A stretch of 64,000 bases of DNA from Lineus longissimus (taxonomy: Eukaryota; Nemertea; Pilidiophora; Heteronemertea; Lineidae): positions 8,687,501-8,751,500 of the forward strand of contig NC_088310.1 in assembly GCF_910592395.1 (NCBI RefSeq). The letters run 5' to 3'. Of this stretch, positions 26,877-39,800 are shown one piece after another. The notes beneath the pieces are model-generated. The model was given only the letters and a program-made list of their open reading frames with translations, did no database searches and had not been told where the DNA came from. Position 1 is the stretch's first letter; each line of letters begins with the position of its first letter. The translations under genes were made by a program, and so were the position numbers.

Positions 26877-27796
26877 ACGACAAGACGACTCGGGCCATGC
26901 CACTAACGTCAATGTGCCAAATCAACGACTCTAACAAATATAATTCAATAAAAGAAAGCGACTTTATTCAAATAATAATGATAAAAAATGATTCGTCTCG
27001 GTCCTGGTGATTAGGATGATCGTGTTTTCAGATTTGGCCTACTGCTATAGAATAAAAGGATTCCCACGATATTAAAACAGACATATTATTTAAGCATACC
27101 GCCTCATCACACTACCAGGATGACCAAGTCTGCAATGTATCGATCCAGTCATACACTATTCATGTTATCGTTTGTTATCGATATGCGCTGCTGTATCTCT
27201 CTATAATTGATTGTACAATTTTATGAATAAATCAAATGATCTCGTGATTTATACTACACGCTTAAAAAATAGGAGTGTCATGTTGAAATCTTTGTACAAA
27301 GACTTGCCTCCATTTATTAGGGAGGTGTTCAGTTGGAGCACATCTAGCTCTCAGGAGTGGATCATCAAACTCGAACAATAGTTGACATCGACTCCAGGCC
27401 GTCAAGGTGGGTGCTGTGTCACAACTAATGACGAAAGACATGAAATATCTTACAGCCGAAATCACATACAGTGACATTATTCAGGGTGGATGTGACAATC
27501 ATTGGTCTCCGAAAGCCACTGCATACACAGTGGCAACACTGATGTTATTGTAATACAGCCGCAACACTAGGACACTACCCTGGTACATTACCTCGCAATC
27601 CCAGTCCGCTGTGGTGCAAGTCAGACTGAGTAAGTTGATACGCTCCCAACTGCCGAAGACCAAAACCTCTGAACGGTAGGGGAAGTAAAATACTCTTGTT
27701 ATATTCCCTACGACACCAACAACGTGCATGGCGGTCTGCTCTCTTTTTATTGAAGTCGCTACAACTTTCTTGCTTTTTAATCATATCAACCAATAA
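26877..27796. other. Cathepsin 3' UTR and intergenic sequence
   Basis: AATAAA at about 26947 and again near 27225 (ATGAATAAATC) could end the cathepsin transcript. Nothing else coding or repetitive is evident up to the satellite array. Confidence 0.45.
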
Positions 27797-30700
27797 TATG
27801 TAAAGTCAAGGACTTAGTGAGCCCCCCTTTAGGTCGGGGGAGCTCCCCCGAACCCCCCTACGAGCATATGTTAAGTGCAAGCTCTAACAACTACAGCTGT
27901 TACAATGGGGGGACACCCCCCAAACCCCCCTCCGTCGACATAGGTTTTTACCAGTGCGTTGGGGGGAAGCTCCCCCCAAACCCCCCGGTGGACAGTCAAC
28001 TAGCCCTTCTGTGTCATACTGCTGGAGGGGGGGGGGTGCGATGGGACCATCCATATAGTTCCTTCCGACACATTTTTGTTTTGGTAATGTAATACATTGT
28101 GATTGTCCTTATTCACGGGAATCGGGCGTTTCCAGTGATATACGACACTTAAATGGATTGTCCTCATGCATTCACTTTGGAAACGCATTTTAAAATAGAT
28201 GTCACGTCCTGTTAATGGGGCACGTCATCATCGCGTACATTTGGGAAAAACTCCCTAACGAGACCGGAGCAGACGGCTGAAAGTAGTTTAATTATTGGCC
28301 GCTAGGGTACAGAATGTACGTCGCTCACCCGAAATTTTCACGCAACTATAGCTAAATAGAGCTAGTTCTAGTTTGTGATTCATTTTGATACTTCAGATTT
28401 GGGCAGTAGACCAATATAACTTAGTCGTCAGTGTGGTTTTAAGCTGGAAAAACGTATTTATTTTTCTTAAAGTGCCTTTTTTGGACGGGTGTGTGCGATT
28501 GTTTTGTTTTTATGTCACGTGACCTCGACCATGTCGACACAAAATTGAAATAAACCACCCTTTTCTGTCATTATTTAGGACGGATATTTCTCTAATAAAA
28601 ATATTAATATAATTGGCGAATTTCTTAGGCATATGATGTAGCGAATTCCCATGAAGATTTAAATTTAATTTAACTTAATTTCAACCAATGGGATAGCAAC
28701 CACCACCGGAAGATCGCGGAGAAATCGGTAAACTCAACGGAGTTAATTCAGAAAAATACCAAAAAAAATTGTTTGTAGGATATACAATTGTTACTCTCTT
28801 TATTTCTAATCATTCACTATATACTCCCGCACACACGTGTATCTTAAGAGCCCCTCCTAAGAGGGGGGCTTAAAATCAAATATGTAAAGTCAAGGACTTA
28901 GTGAGCCCCCCTTTAGGTCGGGGGAGCTCCCCCGAACCCCCCTACGAGCATATGTTAAGTGCAAGCTCCAACAACTACAGCTGTTACAATGGGGGGACAC
29001 CCCCCAAACCCCCCTCCGTCGACATAGGTTTTTACCAGTGCGTTGGGGGGAAGCTCCCCCCAAACCCCCCCGGTGGACAGTCAACTAGCCCTTCTGTGTC
29101 ATACTGCTGGAGGGGGGGGGGGGTGCGATGGGACCATCCATAGTTCCTTCCGACACATTTTTGTTTTGGTAATGTAATACATTGTGATTGTCCTTATTCA
29201 CGGGAATCGGGCGTTTCCAGTGATATACGACACTTAAATGGATTGTCCTCATGCATTCACTTTGGAAACGCATTTTAAAATAGATGTCACGTCCTGTTAA
29301 TGGGGCACGTCATCATAGCGTACATTTGGGAAAAACTCCCTAACGAGACCGGAGCAGACGGCTGAAAGTAGTTTAATTATTGGCCGCTAGGGTTCAGAAT
29401 GTCGCTCACCCGAATTTTTCACGCAACTTTTGCTAAATAGAGCTAGTTCTAGTTTGTGATTCATTTTGATACTTCAGATTTGGGCAGAAGACCAATATAA
29501 CTTAGTCGTCAGTGTGGTTTTAAGCTGGAAAAACGTATTTGTTTTTCTTAAAGTGCCTTTTTTGGATGGGTGTGTGCGATTGTTTTGTTTTTATGTCACG
29601 TGACCTCGATCATGTCGACACAAAATTGAAATAAACCACCCTTTTCTGTCATTATTTAGGACGGATATTTCTCTAATAAAAATATTAATATAATTGGCCA
29701 ATTTCTTAGGCATATGATGTAGCGAATTCCCATGAAGATTTAAATTAATTTAAATTAATTTCAATCAATGGGATAGCAACCACCACCGGAAGATCGCGGA
29801 GAAATCGGTAAACTCAACGGAGTTAATTCAGAAAAATACCAAAAAAAATTGTTTGTAGGATATACAATATTTACTCTCTTTATTTCTCATCAAATCAGTA
29901 TATACTCCCACACACACGTGTATCTTAAGAGCCCCTCCTAAAGGGGGTCTTAATATGTAAAGTCAAGGACTTAGTGAGCCCCCCTTTAGGTCGGGGGAGC
30001 TCCCCCGAACCCCCCTACGATATGTTAAGTGCAAGCTCTAACAACTACAGCTGTTACAATGGGGGGACACCCCCCAAACCCCCCTCCGTCGACATAGGTT
30101 TTTACCAGTGCGTTGGGGGGAAGCTCCCCCCAAACCCCCCCGGTGGACAGTCAACTAGCCCTTCTGTGTCATACTGCTGGAGGGGGGGGGGGGGTGCGAT
30201 GGGACCATCCATATAGTTCCTTCCGACACATTTTTGTTTTGGTAATGTAATACATTGTGATTGTCCTTATTCACGGGAATCGGGCGTTTCCAGTGATATA
30301 CGACACTTAAATGGATTGTCCTCATGCATTCACTTTGGAAACGCATTTTAAAATAGATGTCACGTCCTGTTAATGGGGCACGTCATCATCGCGTACATTT
30401 GGGAAAAACTCCCTAACGAGACCGGAGCAGACGGCTGAAAGTAGTTGATTTATTGGCCGCTAGGTTACAGAATACGTCGCTCACCCGAAATTTTCACGCA
30501 ACTATAGCTAAATAGAGCTAGTTCTAGTTTGTGATTCATTTTGATACTTCAGATTTGGGCAGTAGACCAATATAACTTAGTCGTCAGTGTGGTTTTAAGC
30601 TGGAAAAACGTATTTATTTTTCTTAAAGTGCCTTTTTTGGACGGGTGTGTGCGATTGTTTTGTTTTTATGTCACGTGACCTCGACCATGTCGACACAAAA

Positions 30701-33700
30701 TTGAAATAAACCACCCTTTTCTGTCATTATTTAGGACGGATATTTCTCTAATAAAAATATTAATATAATTGGCGAATTTCTTAGGCATATGATGTAGCGA
30801 ATTCCCATGAAGATTTTAATTTAATTTAACCAATGGGATAGCAACCACCACCGGAAGATCGCGGAGAAATCGGTAAACTCAACGGAGTTAATTCAGAAAA
30901 ATACCAAAAAAAATTGTTTGTAGGATATACAATTGTTACTCTCTTTATTTCTAATCATTCACTATATACTCCCGCACACACGTGTATCTTAAGAGCCCCT
31001 CCTAAGAGGGGGGCTTAATATGTAAAGTCAAGAACTTAGTGAGCCCCCCTTTAGGTCGGGGGAGCTCCCCCGAACCCCCCTACGAGCATATGTTAAGTGC
31101 AAGCTCTAACAACTACAGCTGTTACAATGGGGGGGACACCCCCCAAACCCCCCTCCGTCGACATAGGTTTTTACCAGTGCGTTGGGGGGAAACTCCCCCA
31201 ACCCCCCCCCCCCCGGTGGACAGTCAACTAGCCCTTCTGTGTCATACTGCTGGAGGGGGGGGGTGCGATGGGACCATCCATATAGTTCCTTCCGACACAT
31301 TTTTGTTTTGGTAATGTAATACATTGTGATTGTCCTTATTCACGGGAATCGGGCGTTTCCAGTGATATACGACACTTAAATGGATTGTCCTCATGCATTC
31401 ACTTTGGAAACGCATTTTAAAATAGATGTCACGTCCTGTTAATGGGTCACGTCATCATCGCGTACATTTGGGAAAAACTCCCTAACGAGACCGGAGCAGA
31501 CGGCTGAAAGTAGTTGATTTATTGGCCGCTAGGTTACAGAATACGTCGCTCACCCGAAATTTTCACGCAACTATAGCTAAATAGAGCTAGTTCTAGTTTG
31601 TGATTCATTTTGATACTTCAGATTTGGGCAGTAGACCAATATAACTTAGTCGTCAGTGTGGTTTTAAGCTGGAAAAACGTATTTATTTTTCTTAAAGTGC
31701 CTTTTTTGGACGGGTGTGTGCGATTGTTTTGTTTTTATGTCACGTGACCTCGACCATGTCGACACAAAATTGAAATAAACCACCCTTTTCTGTCATTATT
31801 TAGGACGGATATTTCTCTAATAAAAATATTAATATAATTGGCGAATTTCTTAGGCATATGATGTAGCGAATTCCCATGAAGATTTTTATTTAATTTAACC
31901 AATGGGATAGCAACCACCACCGGAAGATCGCGGAGAAATCGGTAAACTCAACGGAGTTAATTCAGAAAAATACCAAAAAAAATTGTTTGTAGGATATACA
32001 ATTGTTACTCTCTTTATTTCTAATCATTCACTATATACTCCCGCACACACGTGTATCTTAAGAGCCCCTCCTAAGAGGGGGGCTTAATATGTAAAGTCAA
32101 GAACTTAGTGAGCCCCCCTTTAGGTCGGGGGAGCTCCCCCGAACCCCCCTACGAGCATATGTTAAGTGCAAGCTCTAACAACTACAGCTGTTACAATGGG
32201 GGGACACCCCCCAAACCCCCCTCCGTCGACATAGGTTTTTACCAGTGCGTTGGGGGGAAGCTCCCCCCAAACCCCCCCGGTGGACAGTCAACTAGCCCTT
32301 CTGTGTCATACTGCTGGAGGGGGGGGGGTGCGATGGGACCATCCATATAGTTCCTTCCGACACATTTTTGTTTTGGTAATGTAATACATTGTGATTGACC
32401 TTATTCACGGGAATCGGGCGTTTCCAGTGATATACGACACAAATGGGTTGTCCTCATGCATTCACTTTCGAAAGGCATTTTAAAATAGATGTTACGTCCT
32501 GTTAATGGGGCACGTCATCATCGCGTACATTTGGGAAAAACTCCCTAACGAGACCGGAGCAGACGGCTGAAAGTAGTTTAATTATTGGCCGCTAGGGTAC
32601 AGAATGTACGTCGCTCACCCGAATTTTTCACGCAACTATAGCTGAGCTAATTCTAGTTTGTGATTCAATTTGATACTTCAGATTTGGGCAGAAGACCAAT
32701 ATAACTTAGTCGTCAGTGTGGTTTTAAGCTGGAAAAACGTATTTGTTTTTCTTAAAGTGCCTTTTTTGGACGGGTGTGTGCGATTGTTTTGTTTTTATGT
32801 CACGTGACCTCGATCATGTCGACACAAAATTGAAATAAACCACCCTTTTCTGTCATTATTTAGGACGGATATTTCTCTAATAAAAATATTAATATAATTG
32901 GCCAATTTCTTAGGCATATGATGTAGCGAATTCCCATGAAGATTTAAATTAATTTAAATTAATTTCAACCAATGGGATAGCAACCACCACCGGAAGATCG
33001 CGGAGAAATCGGTAAACTCAACGGAGTTAATTCAGAAAAATACCAAAAAAAATTGTTTGTAGGATATACAATATTTACTCTCTTTATTTCTCATCAAATC
33101 AGTATATACTCCCACACACACGTGTATCTTAAGAGCCCCTCCTAAAGGGGGTCTTAATATGTAAAGTCAAGAACTTAGTGAGCCCCCCTTTAGGTCGGGG
33201 GAGCTCCCCCGAACCCCCCTACGAGCATATGTTAAGTGCAAGCTCTAACAACTACAGCTGTTACAATGGGGGGACACCCCCCAAACCCCCCTCCGTCGAC
33301 ATAGGTTTTTACCAGTGCGTTGGGGGGAAGCTCCCCCCAAACCCCCCCGGTGGACAGTCAACTAGCCCTTCTGTGTCATACTGCTGGAGGGGGGGGGGGG
33401 TGCGATGGGACCATCCATATAGTTCCTTCCGACACATTTTTGTTTTGGTAATGTAATACATTGTGATTGTCCTTATTCACGGGAATCGGGCGTTTCCAGT
33501 GATATACGACACTTAAATGGATTGTCCTCATGCATTCACTTTGGAAACGCATTTTAAAATAGATGTCACGTCCTGTTAATGGGGCACGTCATCATCGCGT
33601 ACATTTGGGAAAAACTCCCTAACGAGACCGGAGCAGACGGCTGAAAGTAGTTGATTTATTGGCCGCTAGGTTACAGAATACGTCGCTCACCCGAAATTTT

Positions 33701-36396
33701 CACGCAACTATAGCTAAATAGAGCTAGTTCTAGTTTGTGATTCATTTTGATACTTCAGATTTGGGCAGTAGACCAATATAACTTAGTCGTCAGTGTGGTT
33801 TTAAGCTGGAAAAACGTATTTATTTTTCTTAAAGTGCCTTTTTTGGACGGGTGTGTGCGATTGTTTTGTTTTTATGTCACGTGACCTCGACCATGTCGAC
33901 ACAAAATTGAAATAAACCACCCTTTTCTGTCATTATTTAGGACGGATATTTCTCTAATAAAAATATTAATATAATTGGCGAATTTCTTAGGCATATGATG
34001 TAGCGAATTCCCATGAAGATTTTAATTTAATTTAACCAATGGGATAGCAACCACCACCGGAAGATCGCGGAGAAATCGGTAAACTCAACGGAGTTAATTC
34101 AGAAAAATACCAAAAAAAATTGTTTGTAGGATATACAATTGTTACTCTCTTTATTTCTAATCATTCACTATATACTCCCGCACACACGTGTATCTTAAGA
34201 GCCCCTCCTAAGAGGGGGGCTTAATATGTAAAGTCAAGGACTTAGTGAGCCCCCCTTTAGGTCGGGGGAGCTCCCCCGAACCCCCCTACGAGCATATGTT
34301 AAGTGCAAGCTCTAACAACTACAGCTGTTACAATGGGGGGGACACCCCCCAAACCCCCCTCCGTCGACATAGGTTTTTACCAGTGCGTTGGGGGGAAACT
34401 CCCCCAACCCCCCCCCCCCGGTGGACAGTCAACTAGCCCTTCTGTGTCATACTGCTGGAGGGGGGGGGTGCGATGGGACCATCCATATAGTTCCTTCCGA
34501 CACATTTTTGTTTTGGTAATGTAATACATTGTGATTGTCCTTATTCACGGGAATCGGGCGTTTCCAGTGATATACGACACTTAAATGGATTGTCCTCATG
34601 CATTCACTTTGGAAACGCATTTTAAAATAGATGTTACGTCCTGTTAATGGGGCACGTCATCATCGCGTACATTTGGGAAAAACTCCCTAACGAGACCGGA
34701 GCAGACAGCTGAAAGTAGTTTATTTATTGGCCGCTAGGGTACAGAATGTACGTCGCTCACCCGAATTTCACGCAACTATAGCTAAATAGAGCTAGTTCTA
34801 GTTTGTGATTCATTTTGATACTTCAGATTTGGGCAGTAGACCAATATAACTTCGTCTTCAGTGTGGTTTTAAGCTGGAAAAACGTATTTGTTTTTCCTAA
34901 AGTGCCTTTTTTGGAAGGGTGTGTGCGATTGTTTTGTTTTTATGTCACGTGACCTCGACCATGTCGACACAAAATTGAAATAAACCACCCTTTTCTGTCA
35001 TTATTTAGGACGGATATTTCTCTAATAAAAATATTAATATAATTGGCCAATTTCTTAGGCATATGATGTAGCGAATTCCCATGAAGATTTAAATTTAATT
35101 TAACTTAATTTCAACTAATGGGATAGCAACCACCACCGGAAGATCGCGGAGAAATCGGTAAACTCAACGGAGTTAATTCAGAAAAATACCAAAAAAAATT
35201 GTTTGTAGGATATACAATAGTTACTCTCTTTATTTCTAATCATTCACTATATACTCCCGCACACACGTGTATCTTAAGAGCCCCTCCTAAGAGGGGGGCT
35301 TAATATGTAAAGTCAAGGACTTAGTGAGCCCCCCTTTAGGTCGGGGGAGCTCCCCCGAACCCCCCTACGAGCATATGTTAAGTGCAAGCTCTAACAACTA
35401 CAGCTGTTACAATGGGGGGACACCCCCCAAACCCCCCTCCGTCGACATAGGTTTTTACCAGTGCGTTGGGGGGAAGCTCCCCCCAAACCCCCCCCGGTGG
35501 ACAGTCAACTAGCCCTTCTGTGTCATACTGCTGGAGGGGGGGGGGGTGCGATGGGACCATCCATATAGTTCCTTCCGACACATTTTTGTTTTGGTAATGT
35601 AATACATTGTGATTGACCTTATTCACGGGAATCGGGCGTTTCCAGTGATATACGACACAAATGGGTTGTCCTCATGCATTTACTTTCGAAACGCATTTAA
35701 AAATAGATGTTACATCCTGTTAATGGGGCACGTCATCATCGCGTACATTTGGGAAAAACTCCCTAACGAGACCGGAGCAGACGGCTGAAAGTAGTTTAAT
35801 TATTGGCCGCTAGGGTACAGAATGTACGTCGCTCACCCGAATTTTTCACGCAACTATAGCTAAATAGAGCTAGTTCTAGTTTGTGATTCAATTTGATACT
35901 TCAGATTTGGGTAGTAGACCAATATAACTTAGTCGTCAGTGTGGTTTTAAGCTGGAAAAACGTATTTGTTTTTCTTAAAGTGCCTTTTTTGGACGGGTGT
36001 GTGCGATTGTTTTGTTTTTATGTCACGTGACCTCGATCATGTCGACACAAAATTGAAATAAACCACCCTTTTTTGTCATTATTTAGGACGGATATTTCTC
36101 TGATAAAAATATTAATATAATTGGCCAATTTCTTAGGCATATGATGTAGCGAATTCCCATGAAGATTTAAATTAATTTAAATTAATTTCAACCAATGGGA
36201 TAGCAACCACCACCGGAAGATCGCGGAGAAATCGGTAAACTCAACGGAGTTAATTCAGAAAAATACCAAAAAAAATTGTTTGTAGGATATACAATCTCTC
36301 TTTATTTCTCATCATTCATTTACATTATCTACTCCCGCACACACGTGTATCTTAAGAGCCCCTCCTAAAGGGGGGCTTACTAAAGGGGGGCTTATT
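27797..36396 (+). repeat. Satellite array: eight tandem copies of a 1.07-kb unit
   Basis: Units begin with TATGTAAAGTCAAG at 27797, 28881, 29954, 31019, 32088, 33158, 34225 and 35304. The intervals are 1084, 1073, 1065, 1069, 1070, 1067 and 1079 bp; the last copy ends near 36390. Copies are nearly identical, differing by scattered substitutions, homopolymer length and short indels. Each begins with ~230 bp rich in G-runs and C-runs (three stem-loops), then ~800 bp of AT-richer sequence that includes GTCACGTGAC, an E-box palindrome. Each ends with a near-palindrome TTAAGAGCCCCTCCTAAGAG then GGGGGCTTAA. Frames of 60-92 codons recur in each unit but only translate the stem-loop DNA and vary with C-run length, so I do not call genes. 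The array lies between the cathepsin gene and DPH6. Confidence 0.97.
27816..28040 (+). repeat. Stem-loop module of the satellite unit (first copy)
   Basis: There are three hairpins in this copy. The first is TCGGGGGAGCTCCCCCGA at 27834-27851, a perfect palindrome. The second is TGGGGGGACACCCCCCA at 27906-27922. The third is at 27959-27979, with stem TTGGGGGG/CCCCCCAA and loop AAGCT. Each is followed at once by a further (A)ACCCCCC run that could compete for the same G-run. A G-run of 8-12 (GGAGGGGGGGG) follows at about 28024. The same module is present in all eight units. Confidence 0.9.
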
Positions 36397-36883
36397 AAAT
36401 AGAATATATTGTCTGAACAAACCAATCATAAAGCATATTTTGATTACTCTTTTGTCTCTAATATCCTTCCAGTTCGCCTCAAATGCGGCCTTTTATAGTG
36501 ACAATTTTTCTCTCTTTGTTTTTTACTTTTGACGAAAGCCGAAATCCTTGATTTCCGCAGGGGCCGTTGTGTGCTCTGAAGACAGAATTTTAAGGGGCCT
36601 TTCTTCTTTTGCTTCAAGACCCATCTTTCAAGTGTTGATGGCAATTTATCATTCTTCTGGCCAGGTGCCTGGTCTAGCTTGCTCGGTTACTTTGCCTGCT
36701 AAGATTTGGCCCTGCCAGCGTCACTGTCCCGTGTCCAACTCCAAGAAGAGATGACCCTGACGGTGATTATGTGAATCACTTCTTCATGCCCAAAATGAGC
36801 TGTCATGCTAGTGTCATCATTCTTGTGTGTTCCAGAACAACAGATTGTTTCAATGTGTGCCAGTGTACTGAACAAAATCCAAA

Positions 36884-39800
36884 ATGAAGGTTGTTGCCCT
36901 GATAAGGTAGGTTTTGGTTCTAGAGTTTCGTCAAAGAAGACGTAGTAAAGTGTCTGATCTCATCCTCTCCAGCACTACTGTTGTATTTTTGGGTTCGTGT
37001 ACTTTCTTAGTATCTTGTATCAAGTATGATTGAGATTTGTGATATCATTGCCATTCTCAACCCGCTGATGTTCCTATCCTGCTCAATTTAACGTTTCCCT
37101 AAATCCCTTGCAGTGGTGGTAAGGACAGCTGTTACAACATGATGCAGTGTGTTGCTGAAGGTCATGAAATCGTTGCACTTGCTAACCTCAGACCCAAAGA
37201 CAAAGGTAAATCCGTGATTCTGACTTTCACTTTAATATATTCATGGGTGTTTAAAGATCTTATTGTAAGTGATTCAATGGCTAAAGCTGACAGAATGTCA
37301 GTTGACTTTTTCTTAAAGAACATGACAAGTAGTAATTTAAAGTTAGATAAATTAGATGTCAGAAATCGTTTTGTTAAGGCTCGTTCTTCTTGACAAGACA
37401 GTCAGGTCGGCTCGTAAAATGTCTGGGTTAGTTTTTCAATGCTGTCCGTTATGAAGATAAAACACACTTGTCACGTTTATCAATATGTCTTCAGATGAAC
37501 TTGACAGTTATATGTACCAGACTGTAGGCCACCATGCCATTGACTGCTATAAGGAGGCCATGGGCCTGCCTCTGTATCGCAGGACCATTGAGGGTGCTTC
37601 CATTGAGTTGGGCAAAGATTATGTCAAGAATGAAGAGGATGAAGTAGAGGACTTGTATCAACTTCTCAAAACTGTCATGGTAAGTTCTATTATACCTTGG
37701 AATCTTGAAAAGATGGCTGGTTATGATAGTTGATTCAGCAGGCAGCATAGGATATCATACTGGCAACCATCCACCTATGGGACCTGGGTTGATACCAGAT
37801 TTCCTCTTGGGCAAAAGACGGTTCTACTCTGGTTCCTCTGCTTCCTTCTGTTGAAAGGAAACGAAATGAGCCATTGTTGATTGTTTGTTGATTGTAGACA
37901 TGTATTAGATGTAAAAAGCACTGATAAGTTCTGCTCTATTTTAACTATTCCAGGATAAACTTAAGAATACCAACACTGTCTGGTACAGAAGTTGGCAAAT
38001 GAATTAGCGTCGGCAAAAATAAGTAAGCGAGTTGACATTGGTATCAATTTTTTGGTTTTTTGTTTTCAGGATGATATCCATGTTGATGCTGTGTCTGTTG
38101 GAGCCATACTGTCAGATTATCAAAGAGTCCGAGTAGAAAATGTGTGAGTTGTTTGATTTTTGTCCTTAAATGACTGCTATGCACAATAAGTACATTCCCC
38201 CATGTTTACCCTTTTTCGACCATCATTGTCTTGTAGAATGGCATGCATGCCGTCAGATCCATTCTACGATATTTACCTATTCCAACCATCAATATGACAA
38301 CTGTATGGTCTTGTAGAATGGCATGTAAGCCATCGGATCTTCGTCTCTCAAGTTTGGCTGACAAGAATGGGCTCTGTGCAGAAATGCTGACCTTACATTT
38401 CATAAATTAACTTCTCTCATGCAAATATATTCAGGGCTGGAAATAACCCCCGAAAAGTGTCTCTTGAAGCACAAAACTTGGCCCAGGACCCTCACATATA
38501 AAACTGTCAACTGAAAAATCAGTTGCTGGACTCCTGAGATTTTGCAAAGACTTACGTTTGACTTATGATCAAGAAAGTCTATCTCGAGCCCTGTAAATGT
38601 GAATACACTTGTCAATGATTGTGGAATTGTATGTCAACTCAATGAAGTTTTCTTGGTGTTTTCAGCTGCATGCGACTTGGCCTGACATCTCTAGCATATC
38701 TTTGGAGGAGAGACCAAACAACACTCCTCAATGAGATGATAGCAAGTGGTGTGGAGGCAGTTATCATCAAGGTGGCTGCCATGGGTCTGAAGCCAACTCC
38801 TCACCTTGGGATGTCCCTGGCAAAAATACATCCCATCATGCTTAATTTGGTAGGTCTTATTTTCATCACTATTATGATCACCATTTTCATCATCATGTCC
38901 CCAATCGGTCTTCATATTGTGGATAACACATCCTGGTAACCAAAGGTCCCAATACAACTTTCAGTAAAGTGTCATTCTTAAAATTTAATGCTGGATTATG
39001 ATTATGAGTTATAGTATCTACGATGCTGGCTTTTCAGGAATCCAAATATGGTCTGAATGTGTGTGGAGAGGGCGGAGAATTTGAAACATTCACTCTGGAT
39101 TGTCCTCTCTTTAATAAGAAAATTGTGGTGTAAGTATGATTCAAGTTTCTGGTTTCACGGCTAAACAGGAGCTGCTGCAAAACAAGCTGTGGACTTATTA
39201 GGGGCAATACGTATTCATATGTTTCCAAGTCTCAACCAACCACTTGCAATGGTAGTAACCATAGTTATTTGGTCCATCCGACAAAGTAGTAGGGAGAGTT
39301 CCTTTGCCAATCAGAATAGAAAAACATATGCTGGATTTAGGGGGTGGCGCATGAGGTTTGCCCCCCCCCCCCGTTTCGTCATAGAGCAAAGATTTTTCGG
39401 GATCCCTCTCCCAAAGAAGCAATAAATTACTTCTAGTTTTAGGCCTTAGGTGCCGGGAAACGTACATTTGGCACTTTAATATCCATTTTTGTTGATGGGG
39501 AAGGCACCAAGATCATGCCTAAATGCATTTGTATTCATATTGACTCAGAGTGGTTCAATATCATTTTCCAAGGTTACAGTGTATAGTGTAAAAGTGTAAC
39601 TGTGTTCCGGTTTGTTTATTTTCCCAGTGATGAAGTCGAGACAATAATTCATTCTGATGACACCATTTCTCCTGTCGGCTACCTCAACTTCACAAAGATG
39701 CACTTGGAAGAAAAAGATCACGTAAGCTCACATGTCTTGGATTACCAATTGATTCCCTGACCAGTACTGCAATGCTCTGTTATACATCTACCAGACAGGA

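Noticed and set aside
27817-35626. Repeated 60-92 codon frames (starting SPPLGRGSSPEPP) as a conserved small gene family
   Set aside because: They translate the G/C-run hairpins, use a non-ATG start, and change frame whenever a C-run length changes between copies.
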